Below are positions 1 through 10,871 of a DNA stretch of 64,000 nt, piece by piece. The stretch is from Panagrolaimus kolymaensis (taxonomy: Eukaryota; Nematoda; Chromadorea; Rhabditida; Panagrolaimidae). Numbering within the stretch: the stretch's first letter is position 1; each line of letters starts with the position of its first letter. The translations under genes and the position numbers were made by a program. The notes beneath the pieces were generated by a model. The model searched no databases. It worked only from the letters and a program-made list of their open reading frames with translations, and was not told the origin of the DNA. The stretch spans positions 1,612,001 to 1,676,000 of the forward strand of contig JAJQJQ010000006.1 of the NCBI GenBank assembly GCA_028622995.1, in the 5' to 3' direction.

Positions 1-1
1 A

Positions 2-628
2 TATCTTGGCCGTTTGATAGGTTCCATTTGTGCTTTAGCTGGTGTATTAACCATCGCCCTTCCAGTTCCCGTTATTGTTAGTAATTTTGCGATGTTTTAT
101 TCTCACACGCAAGCTAGATCTAAAATGCCTAAAAAGAAGAGGGCTGTATTAAATTTGGAACAGGCAAGATTTAATTATTTTATTTTTTTAAACTGAAGTT
201 GGAATTTTTTCTTTGGTAATTGAAAAAATAGCAAAAAATTTTTTAACTGTAAATTTTTCTTTTTATATTTTTGATTAATAAACTGTGATAGATTTTCATA
301 AGACTTAAAAATAGTTTTGAGAAAACTGTTCCCAGTTATTGATTTTTTAATAATAAAAAATCTTTAAAACTGATAAAAATTATTTTTCTTAAAAAAAATT
401 CTTGAATTAAATTACAAATATCTTTAAAATTATAGAGTAAAAAACTGAAGAGAATTAAAAATTCGCAGATTGAATTAAAAGTTTTATTTTTAGGTTAAAC
501 AACAACCCATAGCTCATCAACGCCGCCAGCTATTACTTGCAAATAAAAATTCATGCCAACATGAAATAACCACGCCATTATTAAATTCAAATGGTCCTCG
601 AATGGGAATGGCCTCAGCTAGAATGTAA
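2..628 (+). CDS. shw: Shaw-type (Kv3) voltage-gated potassium channel, C-terminal end
   Basis: Partial gene running in from the left edge; exons 2-163 and 494-628. The first exon encodes the end of the pore region and S6: [20 protein letters not shown], then [19 protein letters not shown] and a lysine-rich PKKKR. The S6 signature with the PVP gating hinge, followed by [13 protein letters not shown], is Shaw/Kv3-like rather than Shaker-like. The second exon gives a 44-residue cytoplasmic tail ending ASARM. The intron (164-493) begins with GC (CAG|GCAAGA), a GC-AG intron, and joins in phase 0. In this family the protein is a tetrameric delayed-rectifier channel of neurons and muscle; that role comes from the family. 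The T1 domain, S1-S5 and voltage sensor lie outside the window. Confidence 0.9.
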
Positions 629-1255
629 AAACTGTTGACCATCTTGGAAAGTTTTTCTTCATTTATTGTTTATTGAAAAATCAAATTTAAAAAAATTATG
701 TGATATTTATATTTAATAATTACATTTCATTAAATTATTATTATTTTAACTGTCTTCTCCCATATACTGATTAGTTTTAAAATTAAATATAATTCTTAAT
801 TTTAAACTGTCATCATTTTTCTTGAATGTTTTTGATAAAAGTGAATTTTTTTCTCTCTCGAATAACTGTAAAAAACTGTAAATTTTTGTATTACCACTCA
901 AAAACCAAAATAAATCTCAAAAAATATTTATTTATAAAAATTTTAAACGATCTCATTCTTTTAATATTCGTTGATTTTTCTTTTTTTCAATTCAAAATAT
1001 TTTTATTTTTTGTTTAAATTTTATAAAATAATTAAGTTTTAATATTATTACGGTAAATGTTTATCCGCAACAAGTCTTTAACTGTACAAACGAAAGCTAT
1101 TAAGCCATTATAAACTGTATCTTCATGAGAGTTATGTAACAAATTAGCTCTTTAACTGTAGAAAAAAAATTCATTCCCTCTTTTTGGAAATGAATGTTAA
1201 AGATAAAACTGTAAACAAAATTTATTCTCCATTTTAAAAAAACTGCGCAATGTAA
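190..1255 (-). repeat. Array of WAACTG motifs (ACAGTT on the minus strand)
   Basis: About 16 copies of AACTG, mostly WAACTG and often AACTGT, are spread through the terminal intron and 3' flank of the Shaw gene at roughly 60-100 base spacing. Examples lie near 194, 246, 280, 325, 369, 443, 632, 806, 1112, 1155, 1207 and 1242. The terminal coding exon has none. The array ends just before the left end of the large inverted-repeat element. It is the reverse complement of the motif in the 13.45-26.12 kb array, so the two face opposite ways. The 629-1310 gene-free stretch holds only this array and the Shaw 3'UTR. Confidence 0.6.
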
Positions 1256-1310
1256 TAATAACTTTAAAAAGAAGAGTTTCATATCTTGAAAATTAATCAA
1301 AAACAATTAT

Positions 1311-2230
1311 AACTCATTTTTTTTAAAAATCGAGCTTCAGCCGGAACAGCAAAAATTTTTTTTTGCTTTTTCTGGACTAAAAACTCGATCCTAGGGGTAT
1401 CTTACTATGAAAATCACGAAAATAGAGGCCGTTTTGCCATTAGATATACTCATTCTGGAGATACAGTAACCTAAAAAGCATAATTCTAAAATTTTATATT
1501 TTGTTTTATTCATTAAAGTTCTATATACCATTCGATTCGTAAAAATGTGCTGAACAACATTGTAATTGATACCAACCTTCGATATCCGTATAAAAATAGC
1601 ACTATGCCGCTATCAAAGGTTATGAATTATAGTGTCGAAAGGAAAAGTATGTCGTAAAGTTCGATTTGGGGAGTTTTCTCAACGGAATAAAATTCTCCAT
1701 GTATTTTTGCATTTTTGTACCGAAAAAAACAAAAAATTTTAAAGCAATACGTATACCTCCCTCCAGCACGAATATAGTACACCAATATGAGGTATATGGA
1801 CAAGTATATCATAAATACATGTAAAAATTCCAAAATCTATCCAAAAACGTAGAAAAAATTATTTTATGATTTTACAAATCGAGAAAAAAAAATATTCCTT
1901 GACAGAATTATTTTTCCTGAATTTTAGGAGTTTAATAGTAGCACACGATAGATAAAAAAATAATAAAAATTCTAAAAATCAAAAATTTATTTTTGAACTC
2001 ATCATTTCTAGACGTAATTTGGGTCGTAGAAACCGAATTTGATAACAGTTTAAATGTTTGACAAATTTAAAATGGAGTTAGAGCCACTTGAAAATAGTGA
2101 TACTTTGTTTCGTTAAAAAATGGTAAATGACAAAGGGGGAAGAATTATTTTTTTCATTGTTTATTTGTCAAAAGAATAAATGTGATTTTATAAAAAATAT
2201 TAGATAATAAAACTTTCTACTTTTTTATGC
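1311..2230 (+). repeat. Left terminal inverted repeat of the 6.4 kb element
   Basis: About 920 bases, matching 6753-7680 in reverse complement. The inner boundary is the point where ACTTTTTTATG stops matching. The open frame at 1627-1833 on the minus strand is repeat sequence with no sign of being a gene. Confidence 0.8.
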
Positions 2231-2593
2231 TTTTTAGCAGAAGCAAACTGTTAATTGAAATTTTAATTTAATTTTTTCAGAATTTTCTATGGAATATTTT
2301 AAATTTTCTTTTTCTTTGGTTGCTCATTCTTTTTTCATACGTTTTATATTTTTTTGTGTTTCTTGCTTTTGTGGCTTTTTTACCAACCTTTTCTAACTTT
2401 TTAGGAAACAGTGGAACGATGAAAAAATAAATAGTAAATAAATATTTGTTTAAACGAAAAAAACAAAATCAAATGAACAATCAGATTACGACTGCATTCT
2501 TTATCTCAAAAAAAAAAAAACCCATTTGATATGTTTTCTTTTTGTTATTTTTCTTAAAATCTTTATTCGACTTTTTTTGTTTATTTTTGCAAG

Positions 2594-2700
2594 ATGCTGC
2601 AAGCTATGTACTTGGAAAAAACATTAACGGCCGATGCGCATTAAATGACACAACCCAGTCATTGCAACATAAACATATCGGTTTTATCGAAGCTCAAAAG
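2594..2700 (+). other. Possible exon inside the element, function unknown
   Basis: An open stretch between a TTTTTGCAAG acceptor and an AAG|GTCAGT donor would encode roughly 35 residues, including NGRCALNDTTQSLQHKH and IGFIEAQK. Base composition is more coding-like than its surroundings. I do not recognise the family. It could be part of a multi-exon gene carried by the element together with the pieces near 3413-3762, 5995-6107 and 6393-6662, but the connections cannot be drawn with confidence. The bases from 2710 to 3410 hold nothing I can support. Confidence 0.3.
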
Positions 2701-3412
2701 GTCAGTTTTTTCCCATTTTTCTTTTATCCTTTTTTTAAATTGTGGCAGTTTCCTATTTTTTTCGCAAAAAAGCATTTTTCATTCTTTACAAAATTTTGAC
2801 TATTTGTTTTTATGAGACGTGTTTGTTATGTTTTAATTTTTTTTCCTATTTAAAAATTTTCTACGCTGTTATTTCATTTTAGTAAACCTAACTAGATAAA
2901 TGGGAGTTTACAAAAGTTGATAACAATACTCAGATCTCTTTTACTTTTTTTTCGTCGGTATTGAAACTCACTACCTTCAGAGTTTTTATAAGTTATCCAT
3001 AATCAAAAACCATAATTTTGTTTTAGATTAAATATGGCTGACATCCAAAAGTATTTTGTTTTTAGTATTTTAAGTATTATCCGAAATTGTTTAGTGTCTC
3101 AAACTTCGAATGAACATAAAAAAAATTAATATTTTTTATTTTGCATAGTTTTTGCGTGGTTCCATGAGTTGTTTACTCGTAAAATTTCAAACGACTCTAG
3201 CTCTTTTATTTATTTTGTAAATCTAAATTTATTTTATCAAGGTGGATTAGAAGAAGCTTAAATTTAAAACAAAGCAAAGTTTTAAATTTTTTAACGATTA
3301 GCTGCTAAATTTTAGCAAAAGTCTTGATTTTAGTATCAGATAAAATTATGATTTTTGCAATTTTTTTTAAATTCGGACATTTTTTGGTTATAACAAAGAA
3401 AAATAAAAGAAG

Positions 3413-3762
3413 ATGAAACTTCTTTTCCTTTTATTTTGGATGGTGGTTTTGATTTATATTTATTTAATAAATGCTCGTCCATCAGATGGTCATGATACAG
3501 CTGAATCAATTAAAACCCGGTCCATTTCCACGAACCCTCAACCTAATTTAAATGATGGAACTTGGTATTATAGCAAATGGCATGGGAGAAAATGTATTTA
3601 TTTATGGATACTGAAATTCAAAAAAGCTTGATAACCAAAAAGCGCATCGATCCTAATGTGTGTGCAAAGAAAATGGCATCTTTAAGAAAAGATGGATTAA
3701 AAGTTTTTCCACGTGGGCAAAAATTATCTGGACAACAAATTGGTGCATATATTTCGCGCAAG
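3413..3762 (+). pseudogene. Unrecognised coding fragments in two frames inside the element
   Basis: A frame from ATG 3413 begins with a strong hydrophobic leader (MKLLFLLFWMVVLIYIYLI, then NA|RPSDGHD) that looks like a signal peptide, and ends at 3631. An overlapping second frame from about 3577 continues with DTEIQKSLITKKRIDPN and KVFPRGQKLSGQQIGAYISR up to an AAG|GTAACA donor at 3763. The change of frame without a plausible intron suggests decay or a missing exon. Neither part matches a family I know. The second part has a lysine-rich, exon-like composition. The bases from about 3780 to 4080 show no gene. Confidence 0.3.
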
Positions 3763-4099
3763 GTAACAAAGATAAGAGAAAATCTTGGAACGGCAGTCTA
3801 CCTATGTAAAGCGAGAATGTATGTCTGTTTGTCTGTTTGTTTGTAGATTTGGTGTCCCCTAGCAAATGGAAATGTGTCTAGCACGTCCTATGCAGTTTTT
3901 GACGCTGATTACGAATATGTGAATTTCGTTTATCGGAAACGAGATGGTCGATCAGGACATGCATTTTAAAATTTGCATAATCGAAAAAAATCTCGACGCG
4001 AATGTTTCTCTTTGCGAGTGTCGAAACGAAGAATCGAGTGCTTTTTTGGAAACGTAAATTTTCTTTTCGAGATGTTTTACTGTTGTTTGATTAGAAACG

Positions 4100-5480
4100 T
4101 AGACTTATGGTTGACGAAATAATTGTGCATGATGAGATGGTTTGTCGGAGGGCGTTTTAAGAAAAGCGCGATTTAAATAATTTTTTGAAGTGAAATGGAA
4201 TAAAGTGTTATAGTAAAATTTGAAGATGTTTGGGGAATTAAAGAGAAATTAATTGCAATTAAGAATGTGGAAGTAGGTGAACCCGAGAATCGAGTAATGA
4301 AGATGGGCTTCGAAGGATGATAACGTATATCTTCAAAATGAAAAACGAGATCGAAGAATCAAGATGCTCCCGGATTTATAAAAACGTGATTTTAGAAATA
4401 CAATAATTGGTAATGGAAGCATGAAAATGGATCGGATCGGACCCGGAGGGTCTAACGGTAATTTTGAAAATAGAGTGAAGGTAAAGAGTACTGATGGAAG
4501 TAGAAAGAATGAACATGAGAGATGAGCCAAAATGTTTAAAACGAAACCCGCATTGTGAAAGAATGAGAAGCTAAATTTTCGTTCGGGGCGAAGCCCATTA
4601 ATGTTGTGATTAAAATTGGGCTCCAAATTGAATTTCAAGTTTGTGCGTTTTAAAATGTTGGAGTTGAAATTCTTTTAATTAATGATAAGAAATTTAAATT
4701 TAAAAAAGTTGAGCGGTTTAAGCTCAGCCTTCGTTTAGCTCAGTCGAGATAATAGCGCATGATGTGATGATTTGCTGGACGGTGTTTAAAGAAATGCGCG
4801 TTTTTGTAGATTTTTTGAAAATAGTAATAAAGTGGATAGTGTAATTTCATGTAGTTTGAGGAGTTTTAGAAATAATTAATTTTAATTATGTTTGTGGAAA
4901 AAGTAAAGTCGAGAATCGAGAATGAAGATGTGCATCGAAAGGGCGATAACGAAGGTGTATACCGTGAGAATGAAATGCGAGACCCAAAAAACAAAATGTT
5001 CACGGGTTAAAAATAGTGTTTTTGGAAGCGAAATAATCAGGAATGGATGGGATGGGGCTCGTAGGGCCCATTAATAATTAGTTTCGAAAAGGAAGTAATG
5101 GTACGAAGGAAGGATATGTTTGGAAGCAGAAAGGATGAACATGAAAGATGGGCCAGAAGGTGCAAATCGGAACCCGATGAGGATTTGATGAGAAGTAACG
5201 CTTGCGTTGGGGGCGAAGCCACATTTAAATTGTATTTAAATTTGGTGTAAGCAACCCGAAGAATTATTAAAGTAGTGATACTTCAGTAAAGAAATGGAAT
5301 GAAAGTTCATACGTAAAGGTATTTTAAAGTGTTGATTTCAAACATGTGAAAATAAATTGAATTAGATTAAAACAGTGGTTAAAATTTGCGCGCCATATGG
5401 AATTTCATGTTTGCGCGTTTCAAAATGTTTGACTTAATAAATAATAAGATATTTAAAAAAAAAGTTGTGTGTTTAGGCCA
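4100..5480 (+). repeat. Diverged tandem duplication, two ~0.7 kb units
   Basis: Unit 1 (~4100-4740) and unit 2 (~4745-5480) share an ordered set of segments. These include gatg(a/t)gatg(g)tttg, tttttgaa, gagaatcgag, aatgaagatg, GAAAGGATGAACATGA, GATG(A/G)GCCA, GGGGCGAAGCC, TTTG(T/C)GCGTTT and AAAATGTT. Divergence is high, so the duplication is old compared with the terminal repeats. The minus-strand open frames at 4333-4638 and 5037-5222 are homologous shadows of this repeat. Composition is GC-richer than the flanks. No protein is supported. Confidence 0.6.
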
Positions 5481-5994
5481 AGTTTCTTTAACAGTCACAC
5501 GGTTACCATCAGAAATCCCCACCTTCTTTTATACTCACACCAGATTTATCATAAACTATTATCTCTTAAACATCTCTCTTTTTTCATCCTTTTCTAAAAC
5601 AAAAAATTCCCTAACGTTATTTTTGTTAATGGAAAGTGTTATGTTTGTTTTCGAAAACACTCACAAAAAAAACGTCCAATACTTTTTCGGAATTTGATGG
5701 ACCCGTTTTTTTTCGACTTTGAAAGTTGTTTTCAGCATTTTTGTGTACATATTGTCAACTTTTGATGGACAAGGCATTGTGACTATCTTATTAGACAAAG
5801 CGGTCCAAATAAAATGAGACGAAACTTTTTCTTTGGTTGTCTGGAGGCCTATTTCAATTCATCATTTTTTCGTTTTAGCGTATTCATATAGGTTCAAGTT
5901 TTGGTTGCTTCATGCGTATACCGATTTAGTTATTTCTGATGATGGCTGCATGACTATTAATGGTGTGACTATTCATTGTGCCAGCACTCTTCAG

Positions 5995-6107
5995 TCGATA
6001 TTTTTGTTCAACTGAAGGGCGTTGGTAGACAAGGAAAAGTACCACGATTGATGACTATGCTTCGGTATCGGCTGGCTAATTTATTGCTTGACCGAATGCT
6101 TCAATAA
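5995..6107 (+). other. Possible terminal exon inside the element
   Basis: After a CACTCTTCAG acceptor, the frame reads KGVGRQGKVPRLMTMLRY and continues RLANLLLDRMLQ to a TAA at 6105-6107. The basic, leucine-rich end is protein-like. The preceding sequence (~5833-5994) has an open frame with DDGCMTINGVTIHCAS in a different phase. The family is unknown; it could be a decayed transposase tail. Confidence 0.3.
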
Positions 6108-6392
6108 AAGCTTATAAATTTTGGATGTTCAAATTCTAAATTTGGAAAAAATCATATAAAAAATATATTGGCGGTCGCAAACAAAAAAATTTTTTTTGCC
6201 CAAATTTTTTCAATTTTGTCCAAGTTTTAAGACATTTTCATCCTTTAACAGGATACTTTTGTCGAAGTTTTACTTCTACCCGTCGCTCCGTGACCATCCA
6301 AGTTAAAACCGAGTAGAGTCCAAGTATTTGGATGATAAAGGTACTTTTTTTCTGTGAGTGAAGTGTTTATGTTTGTTAATAAAAATGTTACG

Positions 6393-6662
6393 AGGGACCA
6401 CCGAAGGTGGGCCCCAAAGCCCTTGTAGCAAATAATTCCGAAGAATCTGGTGTCATCATCGAAGAACTTAACAATGAAACAGGTATTAAAATTGTTTTAT
6501 GCAATGGGTCGTTACTAAAAATATTTAGGTGATATTAACATTGAATTCCAAGATGAGCCAATGTTTTTGGATGAATTTGATACTATCAATGAAAATATTG
6601 GCGATATTTCCCAGCTCGAAAAGGATTCAGACAGCGAAAGTGATGAACCTATGGATTTATAA
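6393..6662 (+). CDS. C-terminal exons of an acidic-tailed protein carried by the element
   Basis: Two exons, about 6393-6482 and 6529-6662, are separated by a typical 46-base intron (ACAG|GTATTA...TATTTAG|GTGAT) with conserved phase. The end is strongly acidic: EEL..., then DEPMFLDEFDTINENIG and DSDSESDEPMDL before TAA. The upstream start was not found; the frame is open through PPKVGPKALVANN from about 6393. It ends about 90 bases before the inner edge of the right terminal repeat, so it is the last gene carried by the element. Function is not recognised. Acidic tails occur in many nuclear proteins, which does not identify it. Confidence 0.45.
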
Positions 6663-6752
6663 ATATTATTAAACTCCCTTATCTGTTCTGACTTGCATAA
6701 CCAAAAACTTCAATTTCATCTTGCTTTAAAGAAAAGGGATCCTTCTTAAAAA

Positions 6753-7680
6753 CATAAAAAAGTAGAAAGTTTTATTATCTAATATTTTTTATAAAATCAC
6801 ATTTATTCTTTTGACAAATAAACAATGAAAAAAATAATTCTTCCCCCTTTGTCATTTACCATTTTTTAACGAAACAAAGTATCACTATTTTCAAGTGGCT
6901 CTAACTCCATTTTAAATTTGTCAAACATTTAAACTGTTATCAAATTCGGTTTCTACGACCCAAATTACGTCTAGAAATGATGAGTTCAAAAATAAATTTT
7001 TGATTTTTAGAATTTTTATTATTTTTTTATCTATCGTGTGCTACTATTAAACTCCTAAAATTCAGGAAAAATAATTCTGTCAAGGAATATTTTTTTTTCT
7101 CGATTTGTAAAATCATAAAATAATTTTTTCTACGTTTTTGGATAGATTTTGGAATTTTTACATGTATTTATGATATACTTGTCCATATACCTCATATTGG
7201 TGTACTATATTCGTGCTGGAGGGAGGTATACGTATTGCTTTAAAATTTTTTGTTTTTTTCGGTACAAAAATGCAAAAATACATGGAGAATTTTATTCCGT
7301 TGAGAAAACTCCCCAAATCGAACTTTACGACATACTTTTCCTTTCGACACTATAATTCATAACCTTTGATAGCGGCATAGTGCTATTTTTATACGGATAT
7401 CGAAGGTTGGTATCAATTACAATGTTGTTCAGCACATTTTTACGAATCGAATGGTATATAGAACTTTAATGAATAAAACAAAATATAAAATTTTAGAATT
7501 ATGCTTTTTAGGTTACTGTATCTCCAGAATGAGTATATCTAATGGCAAAACGGCCTCTATTTTCGTGATTTTCATAGTAAGATACCCCTAGGATCGAGTT
7601 TTTAGTCCAGAAAAAGCAAAAAAAAAATTTTGCTGTTCCGGTTCTTTACAGAAAAGCTCGACTTTCAAAAAAAATGAGTT
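6753..7680 (-). repeat. Right terminal inverted repeat of the 6.4 kb element
   Basis: About 928 bases, the inverted match of 1311-2230. The tip differs slightly: about 12 extra bases between CGAGCTT and CCGGAACAGC compared with the left tip. It ends ATGAGTT, followed by TTAT. The bases from here to the DCP2 start at 7987 are AT-rich and hold only its promoter and 5'UTR region. Confidence 0.8.
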
Positions 7681-7986
7681 TTATTCACAAACAATTGCAT
7701 TTTGATCGATGCTTTGGCAAACACAAAAAAACCAAAAAGCATCATTTCTTCCAAACACACACATCGAAGCAGAACATACAGAAAAAAAAACACATGTTTC
7801 TTATTTTTTATTTTTTTGTGGCAAAATGTCTAAAAAGAAAGCAGCGCGGGTGTTTTAGCATTTTTTCTTCACAAACATAATTTTTTTCCTTTACCACACA
7901 TGAATTTGACTAAATTTGATTATTTCTTTTTAGATTTTTTATTAACCACCAAAAAATTATTTAATTTAATGTTAATTCGATAAGCT

Positions 7987-10051
7987 ATGACAACACCACC
8001 AACAACGATACCAACAACGGATTCACCATCATCAAATTCATCAAATTTAATTCCAACTAAAATTGTTAATGATGTTTGCTTTCGTTTTTTAGAAGGTGTA
8101 CCACAAGACTATGTGAGTTGTTTATAGCTTCAATAAACCTATGTTAACAATTTATGAGAAAATCAGTGGCTTTCGGTTTGTTTCTTGAGTCTCCGGCAAT
8201 CCAAAAATAATATTCTAAACAAATTTATTGGAGTCCTTGACTTTACTCTTTTTTGCATCGATTTTTTCCCCAAATTAAAGCTCAGATTATTTTGACTTTT
8301 AAAAAGTTAAAATAAATTTATGTATTTTATTTTATTTTTTTCAGCGAAAAGATAACATGCGAATATTCTTTGAAATCGAAATGGCTCATTGGTTTTATTT
8401 AGATAATTATTGTGATAATCCTGAATTTCCTGAATGTAAAAATATTAGTTTTAAAGATTTTGCTCGACTTATTTTTAAACAATGTTTATATCTTAAATCC
8501 AGGGCAAAAATGTGTGATAAGGTTCGTTTGAGAATGAAGGTAGCATTTTTGGAGTCAAAAAACAGCTTCTTTTTTTTGAGAATCAAGCTATTATGAAAAA
8601 TCATATCTTTTTTAAATAAATTTTTATATATATAATTTTTATTTTTCCAGATAATAGATGAATTTTATTTTTATAAACAACATATTCCAACAAATGGAGC
8701 AATAATGATAGATAAAACATTAGAATATGTCTTGCTGGTTCAAGGATATTTTGCTTCAACTAATTCATGGGGCTTTCCTAAAGGCAAAGTGAATGAATGT
8801 GAAAAACCCATAGATTGTGCGATTCGAGAAGTTTGTGAAGAAACGGGATATGATATAAAAGAAAAGGTTAATGAAAAGCGAAGTTATTCGAGATTTACTA
8901 ATGGAAGAGCCATGACTCAATTATTTGTTGCAACCGATGTTGAAATGGATTATAAATTTGAGCCTCATGCAAATAAAGAAATTCGGTAGGGGTTACTTTT
9001 TTTCTTTAAACATTTATAGCTTAATTTTTTTTTGCAGAAAAATTCAATGGTTTCGAATCGATTTACTTCCTCGAGATCGAAATGATTTTGAAAGCTCGAA
9101 AAAAATAAATATGAAACCATCAAATTTTTATAATGTTGTTCCCTTTGTAAATGATATCCATCAATTTGTTAAAAAAGAAAAAAGTCGTAGAGCTAAAAAA
9201 GCTAAAAAGGATCAACAACAACAAAATGGTAGTAATAGCAGCAGTAGCAGTAAAATTATAAATCCAAATCCACAAAGTTTTACTGGTGAAACATTTTTAA
9301 AATTATTTAATAATTCCAATTCTCAAAGTAAGCAACAAACAAAAGTTTTTTTAAACTTGAAAAATATATAAAAATGATTTTTATTTTTTTATTTTTAGTT
9401 TCAAGTCCATTACCATCACCAACGAATAATAATAATTCATTATTAAATGGTGAAAATAATAAAACTGATACCATTTTGGTTTATACTGCTCCAATAGAAG
9501 ATAATAATAAACAACAACAACCGCAGCAGCAGAAAAAAGTAAGTTAGTAAATAACCAAACACACTTTGAGGTTATTTTTTTTTTGGAAAAAAGAAGCAGT
9601 TTTTAAAACTTTAATTTCCATATCTATGTATTTTTTACAGCCAACTTCAACATCTTCAACACCTCAAATATTTTCTTCATTTTCACCTGGACCTAATATT
9701 TATGACCATCAACAACTACCATTAACACAGCTACCACCGCCGCCACCAAGACCCGCGTCTTCATCATTATCATCATCGTCGTTAGCGGCAACTTCGAATC
9801 AAACAATTTTAACTTGTGAAGAAGCAACTTTAGCGATAGCTAAACTTTTGGATATTAGACCCAAAAATAATAATAAAATGGGTATTCTTGATAATGGAAA
9901 ATCTCAAACATCCGCCCCAAATTTATCGGCTTCCAATAATTCAACAACGCCACAGCAAAAACAAAGAATTCAAAAATTAAGGAAATCTCCAATTCGATAT
10001 AATAATTTACCGCCTCCACAACCATCGAAAAATCAAACAGTTTTTTACTAA
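7987..10051 (+). CDS. dcap-2: mRNA-decapping enzyme DCP2 (Nudix hydrolase)
   Basis: Six exons (7987-8112, 8345-8521, 8651-8985, 9038-9327, 9399-9538, 9641-10051) give 492 residues. DCP2 removes the m7GpppN cap of mRNA in cytoplasmic P-bodies, releasing m7GDP, with DCP1 as activator. The N-terminal Box A helical domain (residues ~30-100) includes FEIEMAHWFYLDNYCDNP. The Nudix box at ~146-168 fits GX5EX7REVXEEXGX: GKVNECE...REVCEETGY, with the catalytic glutamates intact. Box B follows (EIRKIQWFRIDLLPRDRND, residues ~210-228). The C-terminus is a long Asn/Gln/Ser/Pro-rich disordered tail with PPPPPPRP. The exon 2 donor at 8522 was chosen over one at 8540 because it aligns ...MCDK|IIDEFYFYK with the family. 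The start is the first ATG after a stop-rich leader. Confidence 0.95.
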
Positions 10052-10871
10052 AAATGTTTTTTAAAAGGTTTTTTTGTTATTTATATATCCAAAGAAAAAT
10101 TAAAAACAACAAATTTTTTTGGATTAATAATAACTTCTTTTTTTCATCCTTATTTTTTTTTTCTTTTTTTCCCTCTTCCTTCTGATAATTAATGTAACTG
10201 CCTTCATTTTTAAAACAAAACAAAAAAATGTATTTTATAATAATAATAACCTCAAATTTTTTTTGAATTCTGTATATCCTTTTTTAAGCCTCTCTAATTT
10301 CAATGTCACTCCAATTTAAATTTTATTTTGCTTTTCCTGTTCTTTTTTTTTTATTAAAAATTCTTTATTAAATACTGTTTTTCTTTTTCTTCTGATCTCT
10401 CTTCTTCTTTTTTTTATTTATGTATTTGCTTTTATTTTTTTCAAAATGTTTTAGAACGTTTTTTCTGGGTTTTAAATTAATTTTTTTTGCAGCTTATTTT
10501 CTTTTAAATTTTATTTTTAATCAAAACCGTTCTTTTATATATTATTATTTTCTTTTGTGATACTTTTTTAATTAATCTTTATTTTTATTTTTATTATCGG
10601 AAATAAATCGGGTAGAAGAGGAAATTTTGGTGTTTGTTTGTGGCTTACAGTATATTTTCAAAAACCATTTTATTATATTATATTTTTTTTTATTAAACAT
10701 TTTTGTTTTTCGAACAAACAAACAAATTAAAAAATTGAGCAAAAAAAATTAATACCTTTTTTCTTTTTTTTGTATTAAAAAAATAGTTAATTAAAATAGA
10801 AAACAACAAACAATATTAATTATGAAAGCCCTCCTTTCTTTCGACTACTTTTATTTTATTTTAACTTTTCT
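10052..10871. other. AT-rich space between convergent genes
   Basis: Holds the 3'UTRs of DCP2 (plus) and the large TSP1 gene (minus). There are long T-rich runs and no open frame, RNA gene or repeat that I can support. Confidence 0.6.

Larger units (their letters stand above)
1311..7680. mobile_element. 6.4 kb DNA element with ~0.92 kb terminal inverted repeats
   Basis: The two ends are near-identical inverted copies; a 207-base stretch read on the minus strand at 1627-1833 and on the plus strand at 7149-7355 is identical. The outer end is AACTCATTTTTTT. Both repeats share a segment with CCGGAACAGCAAAA near the tip, where the copies differ by a short indel. The interior (~2231-6752) holds fragments of plus-strand coding sequence but no transposase I can name. 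A TTAT flanks both tips (left ...caattat, right ttattcac), a possible 4-bp target duplication. An 8-bp AAACAATT also lies near each side, so the duplication length is not settled. Near-identity of the repeats implies recent insertion or conversion. A long-TIR transposon such as a MULE is possible, but the superfamily is unknown. Confidence 0.75.

Noticed and set aside
1627..1833. 68-residue open frame present in identical form at 1627-1833 and 7149-7355
   Set aside because: Both lie inside the terminal inverted repeats; identity reflects repeat identity, and no protein-family features are seen.
4333..5222. Minus-strand open frames with a shared AHLSCS-FLLP segment
   Set aside because: They are shadows of the tandem repeat; frames are not preserved across the units beyond a short stretch.
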